Shown: piece by piece, positions 27,703-34,867 of the stretch
Numbering within the stretch: position 1 is the first letter of the stretch
How the letters are laid out: each line of letters opens with the position of its first letter
Virus record (IMG/VR): IMGVR_UViG_3300035698_004757
Coordinates: 33,673-97,672 of that record
Strand: one strand, 5' to 3'
DNA: 64,000 nucleotides
DNA from: a virus
The notes under the pieces: model-generated
What the model saw: only the letters and a program-made list of their open reading frames with translations
Databases searched by the model: none
What the model was told of the DNA's origin: nothing
Program-made: the position numbers and the translations under genes

Positions 27703-27965
27703 GTGACCAAGAAGACGGACTACAAACCCTGACCGATACGGTTGAAGCGGCGCGCGAACTGGCCGAGGAACTGGGCGTGCCGATACCGGTGGCATGGAGC
27801 CAGCCTGAGTACCGCGCTGTGATGGACGCGATCCACATGGGCGTCGGCACAGGGGCACTGCGTGACAGCACGGAAACTATGGCGGAGCAAGCGCTGCGCA
27901 AGATCGGTGTGGACAAGGCCGACTTGGAATTGATTTTTGGTGCCGAGTTCGACCCGGACGCATGA
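27699..27965 (+). CDS. Small acidic hypothetical protein
   Basis: An 88-residue acidic helical protein (MSDQEDGLQTLTDTVEAARE; then GVPIPVAWSQPEYRAVMDAI). It overlaps the previous stop by four bases and ends 16 bases before a terminator hairpin. No family recognised. Confidence 0.5.
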   Translation: MSDQEDGLQTLTDTVEAARELAEELGVPIPVAWSQPEYRAVMDAIHMGVGTGALRDSTETMAEQALRKIGVDKADLELIFGAEFDPDA

Positions 27966-27981
27966 CTAAGCCTTATCCCCG

Positions 27982-28027
27982 GTCAGGTGGGACCGCTTGA
28001 CAACGCCCCACCTGACTTGGGTTTTTA
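27982..28027 (+). terminator. Rho-independent terminator
   Basis: GTCAGGTGGG (27982-27991) pairs with CCCACCTGAC (28007-28016), followed by TTGGGTTTTTA. It closes the four-gene group that begins at 26370. Confidence 0.8.
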
Positions 28028-28043
28028 CTTTGCGAGGTGACTG

Positions 28044-28364
28044 ATGTTAATTGACGATTTTATGCGGGGCGTTGCCGTACTGCGGCGATCGAGTGGGCCG
28101 CAGGGGTTCTCCGTGAACCACAACCGACTTGACGACGCGACACAGGGGCAGTGGTTCAAGCCGCGACGCGAAGGCCAAGGCATAGGGTCGCAGGTCTACC
28201 TCGATTGCGAGCCTCCGACGACGTTTGATCGCCCCGACATTCACACGGCTGCGGCAAACGGTGAACTGCGAATGCGCGACTATCTGCCGGGCACGAACAC
28301 AGGTCAGTACGACGAACTTTTGGCGGCAACACAAGACGGGGTGCCGGGTATTGCACCAAATTGA
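28044..28364 (+). CDS. Small hypothetical protein
   Basis: A 106-residue basic protein with GCGAGGTGACTG before its ATG, a good ribosome site. It sits between a terminator and the RecQ promoter, so it may depend on read-through. No domain recognised; it contains RLDDATQGQWFKPRREGQG and few hydrophobic stretches. Confidence 0.5.
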   Translation: MLIDDFMRGVAVLRRSSGPQGFSVNHNRLDDATQGQWFKPRREGQGIGSQVYLDCEPPTTFDRPDIHTAAANGELRMRDYLPGTNTGQYDELLAATQDGVPGIAPN

Positions 28365-28389
28365 CACACAAGCGTATTTACCGTACAGT
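28361..28389 (+). promoter_or_regulatory. Sigma70-like promoter of the RecQ-like helicase gene
   Basis: TTGACA (28361) and TACAGT (28384) with 17-base spacing. The leader carries a hairpin, CCCACCAAC (28419-28427) with GTTGTGGG (28433-28440, one bulge), just ahead of AAAAAGGA and the ATG at 28463. Confidence 0.7.
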
Positions 28390-28462
28390 ACGCAAACTTA
28401 ATTACACGCTCGGGAACCCCCACCAACGCAATGTTGTGGGCACCCGTAAAAAGGACAATCCG

Positions 28463-31261
28463 ATGACCGTTGCAACTTCCAATTTGGTGCGCGCCCGTAA
28501 AATACTCAAGGACGTATGGGGCTACGACGACTTCCGCAAAGGCCAAGGCGATATCATCGCCAGCCTTGTCGCAGGTGAAGACACACTGGCGGTGCTGCCC
28601 ACGGGCGCAGGCAAGTCAGTGTGCTTTCAAATACCTGCGTTATTAAGCGACGGCACAACCGTTGTCATATCGCCGCTGATTGCGCTGATGAAGGATCAGG
28701 TGGACGACTTAAACGCGATCGGCATCCCGGCCGCGTTTATCAACTCGACGCAAGACGATACAGAGCAGCAAGAGGTGCTGATTGATTTCACATCGGGTGC
28801 CTATAAGCTGTTGTACGTCGCACCCGAGCGGTTGCGCAACAAGGCATTCCGCGAAGCCATGAGCGGGGCAATGATTAACCTACTGGCCGTGGACGAAGCG
28901 CACGCACATCGGCAGGGTAGCGCAATCACCACAACACGGGGCGTAAAGCCAGCCGAGCGCGTACAAGTGGGGGATGTCTTACCGGGCGTCGATCACACAA
29001 CCGGTCGCGTAGCAACTGTCACCGTCCACCGGGTGCGCAAGCGGCCCTTGCGGGTTGGTGAGGGCGTTGACATCTATGTGTCCACAGGCACACTGCGTGT
29101 AACTTGCGACCACCCTGTATTTGTGGTGGGTGTGGGCTACGTGCCTGCTGCGTCCGTTCAACCGGGAGACGAGGTGATTACCAATGCCGACTTGTCTAAT
29201 GTGCAAACAGACGTTTTCGTTGGGGCAGCCTGTTCATTCGTCGCGTCCGAAGTCGCTAACGAGCCACGTATGTTCGTGCAGATGCCTACGGCTGTACCGG
29301 TTGAGCGTGACGCAGTGCTTAAACTGTTCCGCACCGTTGCTGCCAAACTCGAACCGAGTTTGTTGCTCCGTTCAGTGTGGGCGTGCGCGGCAGGGCGCTG
29401 GTTCGTCGCGGCGCATGAACGAGGACAATCCTATGAAGTCGCCCGCAGTACGCTTGAAAGTATCCAAAGCGCTGAAGCGACGCGGCGACCCGTTCACCGA
29501 AGCGACTCGGGGAGGAAATGGGCGGAAAATGCCCAAACCAGCGGCCCGTGTGTTGAAGTGGTTTCCGAGACTACTCCCGGAACATTTGGTTTGTATTGGC
29601 GAGAAGAGGAACGGGCACCCGTGGTACATCAAAGCCGACTTCGCCGACCCACAACAAAAGAAGATCGTCGAAGTGGACGGGGGTTCGCACAAGCCGCTGG
29701 CTGCGAAGAAGCGGGATCGCAATCGCGATGTGCTGTGCGTCAAAGCCGGGTGGTGCGTGTTGCGCGTGACCAACCAAGAGGTGCTGACACAACCACGGGA
29801 GACGAAATCGCGGATCAAAGCGTATTTACGTTCGAGACCGACGGCGCGCAAACGTATTTCGCGGACGGCGTCTTGACGCACAATTGCGTCAGTCAGTGGG
29901 GGCACGACTTCCGCCCGGCGTACCAACGCATTCGTGACGTGGTGGCTGAGATGGATGCAGCGGGTAACCGCCCGACCATTCTCGCATGCACAGCCACATG
30001 CCCGACAGGTCTGGAAGACGACGTGGCCAAAGGCATCGGCATGCGGGAGGACTACACGCGGGTGGTGGCTGATCCGATTCGCCCGAACTTCACATACAAC
30101 GTGATGCACGGCAACATGTGGGCCAACGTCACAGGCATCGTGCGCCGGTTCGATGTGGCAACAGGTCGATACCTTGTGTACACCACCACACGTCGGGCTG
30201 CGGAGATTATTGCGACCAAGATTGAGGACGAACTCGGCAAGAACGTTGTGGCGTTCTATCACGCAGGGCTGCCCAGCCAAGACCGCGAAACAGTACAAGA
30301 CCAATTCAAGAGCGGCGAGCGCCCCGTGGTGTGCGCGACGTGTGCATTTGGTATGGGCATTGACGTGCCGAACATCCGCGCGGTGCTGCACTGCGGTGTG
30401 CCCGGGGCGATCGAAGATTACACGCAGGAGATTGGCCGAGGTGGCCGTGATGGTTTGCCGACCACGGCGTGGCTGTTGTTTGATCCGAAAGGGTTGGAAC
30501 TGCGCAACCAATTCATTGACAGTGCCAACCCACCGTTCGACTTCTACGGGCCGGTGTGGGACTACCTCAAATTGAAGACGCGACCCGGTGAGATTCTTAG
30601 CGAGTCGGGTGCCGTCATTGCTGACGGCATTAAAGACTTAGCCAAGCATCACGATGTGTTTCCCGACGACGACCTGTTGATGCGGTTCAACGCACACAGC
30701 GTGCGGTCGGTGATGGCTACGATGGAATCAAAGGGGATGATTATTCGGCGCGAGTCAAAGGCTGGCACACACGTGCAATTTACCGTGGCCATGATGCAGA
30801 AGCGTGACAAGCTGGTGGACAACCAGCGGTTGGTAGCAGACGCCTTATGGGACTCGCTGGCAGACAAGTTCGATGTCAAGGGGTTGAACTGCGTAGAAGA
30901 CCTTGTGGACGTGACCAAGACGGCGGCAGATTGTGACCTAACCTACATGCCCGCGAAGCGTGCAATGCTGGCGTTGCAAGAGAAGGGGTACTTGGTGATA
31001 GCGGCCAAGTACAATGGCAAGACCACAGCAGTGTCCCCGGCGATGTACAAACAGAACATTGATGACCTGCTGACGCGCGAAGGTGTGGAAGCCAAGCGAC
31101 AGCGCGCACTTGACCGTCTGGATCAGATGGTGGGGTACGTGCATCTGCGAAGCGAGAAGGATCGCATTGACTACCTACGGGCCTATTTCATGGGTGCGCC
31201 TGCGCAGGGTGACGCGGGCGACGAACGATCACTATTTGACCAGAACGGAGACGAAGGATGA
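28463..31261 (+). CDS. RecQ-type DNA helicase interrupted by an intein
   Basis: A 932-codon frame encoding a RecQ-family SF2 helicase of about 605 residues plus a 327-residue intein. ATG 28463 has AAAAAGGAC upstream and lies behind the promoter, so earlier in-frame ATGs are not used. Helicase motifs: Walker A LPTGAGKSVCFQIPAL (residue about 45), SPLIALMKDQ, the DEAH box at 28892-28903, then after the intein CVSQWGHDFRP, LACTAT, CATCAFGMGIDVPN and the RecQ motif VI QEIGRGGRDG. A winged-helix-like C-terminus follows. The intein sits between DEAH and the CVSQWGHDFRP block, one of the most conserved places in RecQ. Splicing should be needed for activity. It probably acts in recombination-dependent replication. 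It overlaps the next gene. Confidence 0.9.
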   Translation: MTVATSNLVRARKILKDVWGYDDFRKGQGDIIASLVAGEDTLAVLPTGAGKSVCFQIPALLSDGTTVVISPLIALMKDQVDDLNAIGIPAAFINSTQDDTEQQEVLIDFTSGAYKLLYVAPERLRNKAFREAMSGAMINLLAVDEAHAHRQGSAITTTRGVKPAERVQVGDVLPGVDHTTGRVATVTVHRVRKRPLRVGEGVDIYVSTGTLRVTCDHPVFVVGVGYVPAASVQPGDEVITNADLSNVQTDVFVGAACSFVASEVANEPRMFVQMPTAVPVERDAVLKLFRTVAAKLEPSLLLRSVWACAAGRWFVAAHERGQSYEVARSTLESIQSAEATRRPVHRSDSGRKWAENAQTSGPCVEVVSETTPGTFGLYWREEERAPVVHQSRLRRPTTKEDRRSGRGFAQAAGCEEAGSQSRCAVRQSRVVRVARDQPRGADTTTGDEIADQSVFTFETDGAQTYFADGVLTHNCVSQWGHDFRPAYQRIRDVVAEMDAAGNRPTILACTATCPTGLEDDVAKGIGMREDYTRVVADPIRPNFTYNVMHGNMWANVTGIVRRFDVATGRYLVYTTTRRAAEIIATKIEDELGKNVVAFYHAGLPSQDRETVQDQFKSGERPVVCATCAFGMGIDVPNIRAVLHCGVPGAIEDYTQEIGRGGRDGLPTTAWLLFDPKGLELRNQFIDSANPPFDFYGPVWDYLKLKTRPGEILSESGAVIADGIKDLAKHHDVFPDDDLLMRFNAHSVRSVMATMESKGMIIRRESKAGTHVQFTVAMMQKRDKLVDNQRLVADALWDSLADKFDVKGLNCVEDLVDVTKTAADCDLTYMPAKRAMLALQEKGYLVIAAKYNGKTTAVSPAMYKQNIDDLLTREGVEAKRQRALDRLDQMVGYVHLRSEKDRIDYLRAYFMGAPAQGDAGDERSLFDQNGDEG
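28904..29884 (+). other. Intein within the RecQ helicase, Ala1 type
   Basis: A 327-residue insertion between the DEAH His and the Cys of CVSQWGHDF. Block A: AHRQGSAITTTRG then VQVGD; block B: TCDHPVFVVGVGYVPA; blocks F and G: TFETDGAQTYFADGVLTHN, with Cys as +1 residue. The first residue is Ala instead of Cys or Ser, as in KlbA-type (class 2) inteins where Cys+1 attacks directly. The class 3 Cys in block F is not seen. Between block B and F the frame is open but does not look like a protein; the endonuclease is encoded there in another frame. Confidence 0.85.
29184..29876 (+). CDS. Homing endonuclease, Vsr/DUF559-like, nested out of frame in the intein
   Basis: A 230-residue protein in the +1 frame relative to the helicase-intein frame, entirely within the intein. 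It has its own start, ATG 29184, behind GAGGTGATTACC. The N-terminus has Cys pairs (CLMC; CLNC and CCSVQC) of zinc-finger type. A NUMOD-like DNA-binding stretch follows (NPMKSPAVRLKVSKALKRRG). The C-terminus has the nuclease core IVEVDGGSH, then KKRDRNRDVLCVKAGWCVLR, matching the E-x-D-x-x-x-H pattern of very-short-patch-repair-like and DUF559 nucleases. Codon third positions are GC-rich, confirming real coding. It ends eight bases before the intein end, overlapping block F coding. Probably spreads the intein. Confidence 0.8.
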   Translation: MPTCLMCKQTFSLGQPVHSSRPKSLTSHVCSCRCLRLYRLSVTQCLNCSAPLLPNSNRVCCSVQCGRARQGAGSSRRMNEDNPMKSPAVRLKVSKALKRRGDPFTEATRGGNGRKMPKPAARVLKWFPRLLPEHLVCIGEKRNGHPWYIKADFADPQQKKIVEVDGGSHKPLAAKKRDRNRDVLCVKAGWCVLRVTNQEVLTQPRETKSRIKAYLRSRPTARKRISRTAS

Positions 31262-31815
31262 CGTGGGACGATCAACTATTCAAACTGGCGGAGCGTGCAA
31301 TACAAGAATACCGACGCAACTGCGTGTCAGATGCGGCGTCGGAGTCGATGCAGGTTGACCTCGACCGGCTGCGCGCGGAGGCGAAAGCATCAGACGGGCG
31401 CAGACGGCTGCCCGATCAGCGCCCGGCCATGACGTACCACGGGCGCATTGGCAATGGTATGGATTTTTACGTGACGGTGGGGTTCTACCCGGACACCTAC
31501 GAACCGGGTGAGGTGTTCATGCGCATTGCCCGCACGGGTTCGATCGTGTCGGGTATGACGAATGCAGCGTGTGTTGGGATCAGCGTCGCGTTGCAGTGCG
31601 GGTACCCGTGGTCGAAGCTGCGCAAGAAGTATTTGGGTACGCAGTTTGAGCCGCGTGACCCGTTGGGCGTAGGTGACTACAACCGACTCGAAGGCGGGAA
31701 CGTGATGTTACGTCCGTACACGTCGGTGCTTGATGCGCTGGCCAAGTCAATCGACCATTTGTCGCGGGAACAGAAAAGTCTGTGGGGCGAGGAAGATAAA
31801 AGTGGGGGTATGTAA
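31258..31815 (+). CDS. TSCPD-domain-like protein
   Basis: A 185-residue protein overlapping the RecQ stop. Residues about 70-130 (DFYVTVGFYPDTYEPGEVFM, then TGSIVSGMTNAACVGISVAL) follow the pattern of TSCPD domains, which occur at the end of some ribonucleotide reductases and as free proteins. Here no reductase is present in the window. The free TSCPD protein may be a remnant or act on its own; function unknown. It ends at the edge of the AT-rich gap. Confidence 0.6.
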   Translation: MTWDDQLFKLAERAIQEYRRNCVSDAASESMQVDLDRLRAEAKASDGRRRLPDQRPAMTYHGRIGNGMDFYVTVGFYPDTYEPGEVFMRIARTGSIVSGMTNAACVGISVALQCGYPWSKLRKKYLGTQFEPRDPLGVGDYNRLEGGNVMLRPYTSVLDALAKSIDHLSREQKSLWGEEDKSGGM

Positions 31816-32144
31816 AAATCCCCTAGCAGCGTACGCCGCCGTACGGGCGCGCGCAACAAATTGAAAAGTAATTTTTTCTCTTATATTTCTCCCGCGTTAA
31901 GAGGCGCTTAGCTTAATATGCAAAATACAATCTGTCAAATTGAAACTTGGGTTAAACGCAAAACACATAATTGTCGAATTGCTGCGCAATCCGACACTTG
32001 GCGAAGTCGGGTCGCTTCGCTCCCCGAACGTGACCGCCTTCGGCGGCCCCGGTAAGGAACTTTTTTTGCTCCCGGGTTGGCTACACCGAGAGGGTGGAGG
32101 TAAAGTTGACGCAGCGTCAAAATAACACAGGCAGAGGTGGCAAG
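31816..32144. other. Gene-free AT-rich region with hairpins; candidate origin or structured leader
   Basis: About 330 bases without a convincing gene. Its first half is far richer in A and T than the rest of the window (31855-31975). Hairpins are visible: CGTACG repeated around CCGC near 31838, GTCGAATTG with CAATCCGAC (31973-31995, one mismatch), GCGAAG with CTTCGC (32001-32020), and CCGCC with GGCGG (32034-32046). A palindrome copy lies at 32106-32120. It separates RecQ and TSCPD genes from the SF2 helicase, DnaB-like and primase genes, a plausible place for an origin or a long regulated leader. Confidence 0.4.
32106..32120. repeat. 15-bp palindrome, copy 7
   Basis: A-centre copy in the leader of the UvsW-like helicase gene, 25 bases before its GTG. 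Confidence 0.9.
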
Positions 32145-33770
32145 GTGACACGTGCATACCTGACAATTGAAGGACCGTGGGCACGCATGAGCGGTGTACC
32201 TGATGAGGTGCGCGACGAAGTGCTGTGTGTCATGGACCCGGATGCTTCACGGCGACAGGCTTATCGTGAGGGTCGGTGGGACGGTCTGCACAAGCTGTAC
32301 ACGGACGACCGTTACCCAGCCGGGTTGACGTTGCAGTTGCATCGACGGCTGGAAGCGACCCCGGGTATTACCGACATCACAGTGCGCAACGAGAACGTGC
32401 CAATGGGCAGCGACCACTTGCATGCGGACTACCTCCCGAAGTCGGTCGCACCTGATGGGCTGTGGGATTGGCAGTTGGAAGGGTGCAGCGCGATGCTCAA
32501 CAGCCCGTGTGGTGCAGTGAAAGTCCCAACTTCTGGTGGTAAGACGTTGATGGAGGCCGCGATTGCGCGGTACGCATTTGAGCATGCCGGGTTGAAGACA
32601 CTGGTGATGACATCGAAGCGCGGCATCCTCGATCAGATGGTGCGGGTGCTGACTGAGGCCGTCGGTGACATTATGACCGTGGGGCAAATGGGTGATGGGT
32701 GCAAAACAGTTGGCGACGTGACGGTGGGTACGGCGCAGACGTTGATCGGCTATCAGCCGACGACGCGACGTGCAAAGATACCCGGTACCAACAAGCGGCG
32801 GCGTACGTTCATTCAGGGCGACCCGGTGATACGTGAGTTGCTGCGCAGCGTGGGTGTGTTGATGTTGGACGAGGCGCACCACACGTCGGCGGTGACGTGG
32901 TACGAGACTGCGATGTATTGCACCGCCCCGTATCGGTTTGGCTTGAGTGGCACCCCGTTGAAGTTCGATGACTACGCAGACGCTCGCATGATAGGTGCGA
33001 CCGGGCCAGTCATCTACGAGATTGATGCCGACGTGTTGATCGCGGCCGGTAAGAGTGCGCGCCCACGGATCGTGATCGTGACGAGCGACGCGGCCAGTTC
33101 GCCAGAGATGCAGCACAACGAGTTTGGCAGATTTGTGCGGGGTAAGTTACGTCCGGGTAAGAAGTGGCCCCCGTACAAGGAGGCGTACAGGTACGCGATC
33201 GTGGACAGTGTGCCGCACAATCAGGCTGTCATTCGCGCAGCTACGTGGATGGTGGACCGTAAGAGGCGTACGTTGATTCTGGCGAGGCAGAAGGACCAAT
33301 GGCGATTGCTCAGGGATATGCTTGAAGCGTCAGGGCTGAACTACGCTGCGCTGTGGGGTGATACAGAGACAAGTGTTCGACGCCAAGCGAAGGAGGCGAT
33401 GGACGAGAAGAAGTTGCAGGTGATCCTTGCGACTGTCATCTTTGACGAAGGTGAGGACGTGCCCGGTATTGACGCGATGGTGTTGGCCGAGGGCGTGCGA
33501 TCGAACACGAATGCTGTGCAGCGTATTGGCCGTGGTATGCGGCGTGAGAAGCGAGGGTACGAAGATGTGTGGATAGTGGACTTTGCCCCCACGTCACACC
33601 CGGTGTGCCTTGAGCATGGGAGCGACCGGTTCACGTCGTACGTTGATGAGGGCTACCACACGATGGTGTGGGATCAGTGGCCGAGTGAGGACGAAGAGGC
33701 GGCCGGGGCGTTGCTGTTGCCGTTTGAGCAGTGGGACAAATGTTACGAAGACGCGGAAGGTGGCGAGTAA
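32145..33770 (+). CDS. SF2 DNA helicase, UvsW-like
   Basis: A 541-residue helicase. The GTG at 32145 has GAGG seven bases upstream and is preferred to the in-frame GTG at 32094, which would place the palindrome inside the coding region. Motifs: VPTSGGKTLM (Walker A, residue about 127), VLMLDEAHH (residue about 240), FGLSGTP, and QRIGRGMRR (motif VI, residue about 459). The N-terminal 100 residues with EGRWDGLHKLY and the Trp-x-x-Gln of the Q-motif region (WDWQLEGC) fit phage UvsW, which remodels branched DNA in T4 replication restart. It leads the replication gene block. Confidence 0.85.
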   Translation: MTRAYLTIEGPWARMSGVPDEVRDEVLCVMDPDASRRQAYREGRWDGLHKLYTDDRYPAGLTLQLHRRLEATPGITDITVRNENVPMGSDHLHADYLPKSVAPDGLWDWQLEGCSAMLNSPCGAVKVPTSGGKTLMEAAIARYAFEHAGLKTLVMTSKRGILDQMVRVLTEAVGDIMTVGQMGDGCKTVGDVTVGTAQTLIGYQPTTRRAKIPGTNKRRRTFIQGDPVIRELLRSVGVLMLDEAHHTSAVTWYETAMYCTAPYRFGLSGTPLKFDDYADARMIGATGPVIYEIDADVLIAAGKSARPRIVIVTSDAASSPEMQHNEFGRFVRGKLRPGKKWPPYKEAYRYAIVDSVPHNQAVIRAATWMVDRKRRTLILARQKDQWRLLRDMLEASGLNYAALWGDTETSVRRQAKEAMDEKKLQVILATVIFDEGEDVPGIDAMVLAEGVRSNTNAVQRIGRGMRREKRGYEDVWIVDFAPTSHPVCLEHGSDRFTSYVDEGYHTMVWDQWPSEDEEAAGALLLPFEQWDKCYEDAEGGE

Positions 33771-33772
33771 CT

Positions 33773-33928
33773 ATGCGCAAAGCAGATGACATCCGTTACA
33801 AGATCGCGAACCTAGAAGACGACATTGCGTGCATGGAGGTTGACTACGCAGGCCGATGTGAAATTGACGCTGCCTACTGTCGGCTGGCTGACTTGCGGGA
33901 TGAACTGCGCGAGGAAGAAGAGGTATGA
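33773..33928 (+). CDS. Tiny coiled-coil protein
   Basis: A 51-residue, strongly charged helical protein (KIANLEDDIACMEVDYAG, then LADLRDELREEEEV) that starts two bases after the helicase stop. It may be a small partner or regulator; no family recognised. Confidence 0.45.
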   Translation: MRKADDIRYKIANLEDDIACMEVDYAGRCEIDAAYCRLADLRDELREEEEV

Positions 33929-33932
33929 GCGA

Positions 33933-34856
33933 ATGATCCGAACACCTGCGCCACAACAAGACCGCCCGAAGTGCTTTGGGCTTGACTACGTGCGCGATGA
34001 CGCCATGTGTGTCGCGTGCCCTGCGAACGTGAGATGCGGCGTGGTGATGAAAGCTGCGCCGTCGCTATCACAGTTGCGGCGTGACGCGGAGGCGGCGTTG
34101 GATGTGACAGCGGTGGCTGACGTGGAGGCGGTGTACATTGCGGCGTACAGGCAGGCGTATGGCAGGGCACCGAGGTACACAATTGCTGACGCGGCTCAGC
34201 GGGCGTTTAGGTGGGTGGCGACGTTGGTGAGGCTCACGGGAGTTGACCCGGTCGAGTACATGGAGGCCCAGCTTGTTTCAATGCGTAAGAGTGATCGTGA
34301 GTTTTACCCGTCGATGCTCACGAGCGCAAAAGCTGTTGTGCGCTACCGCACTTACTTGCGGGCAGGTAAGCGCAAGTACAGCAACACACGGCGGGGTCAG
34401 ACCGAGGTGTTCCCCGTGCGTCGCATTCGGTCGGAGTTGGCGCACGGCGAGTTTCTGGTGGGTGAGTATTACGTGGCTCACATTGCACAGGGGCACATGG
34501 ATGGGTGGGACTACGCAGCCGCGAGGTCCATGCCCGGTGAAGTATGGGTGGCGGCACAGGACGTGTCGTCGGAGGTGTATAAATCGTGGGTGCGCGCATA
34601 CAGTCGGGATTTGGTGGAGCGGGTGCAGCGATGCGCGACGCTGTCGGCGGCATGCCGTGTCATGTCCGCGCTGCGCCCGGGGTTGGCTGACTGGATAGGT
34701 GTGCGGTCGTTTAGTTGGGAAGCGTTGGCGGCCTTGGTGGTGCGCCTTGACGTGGTGCCCCCAGCGGCCGAGGATGTAGGGATAGGCAAAGTACCCGGTG
34801 AACTCTGGACTCCCGGCAGGTTGTCACAACGACGCGCTGCCGGACAATTTAGGTGA
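33933..34856 (+). CDS. Protein with CFG-type Cys motif, function unknown
   Basis: A 307-residue protein starting at ATG 33933. Residues 11-30 carry Lys-Cys-Phe-Gly followed by Cys-x-x-Cys and a further Cys, a small zinc-finger-like motif that also opens the protein at 40074. The remainder is helical and basic (YRQAYGRAPRYTIADAAQRA; LRAGKRKYSNTRRG; HGEFLVGEYYVAHIAQG), suggesting nucleic-acid contact. It lies between two helicase genes, so a replication accessory role, such as a helicase loader, can be guessed but not shown. Confidence 0.5.
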   Translation: MIRTPAPQQDRPKCFGLDYVRDDAMCVACPANVRCGVVMKAAPSLSQLRRDAEAALDVTAVADVEAVYIAAYRQAYGRAPRYTIADAAQRAFRWVATLVRLTGVDPVEYMEAQLVSMRKSDREFYPSMLTSAKAVVRYRTYLRAGKRKYSNTRRGQTEVFPVRRIRSELAHGEFLVGEYYVAHIAQGHMDGWDYAAARSMPGEVWVAAQDVSSEVYKSWVRAYSRDLVERVQRCATLSAACRVMSALRPGLADWIGVRSFSWEALAALVVRLDVVPPAAEDVGIGKVPGELWTPGRLSQRRAAGQFR

Positions 34857-34867
34857 GGAACCACAAT

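Noticed and set aside
31940-32125. Small frame in the AT-rich gap
   Set aside because: TTG start without ribosome site and odd composition; hairpins and AT content fit non-coding DNA better.
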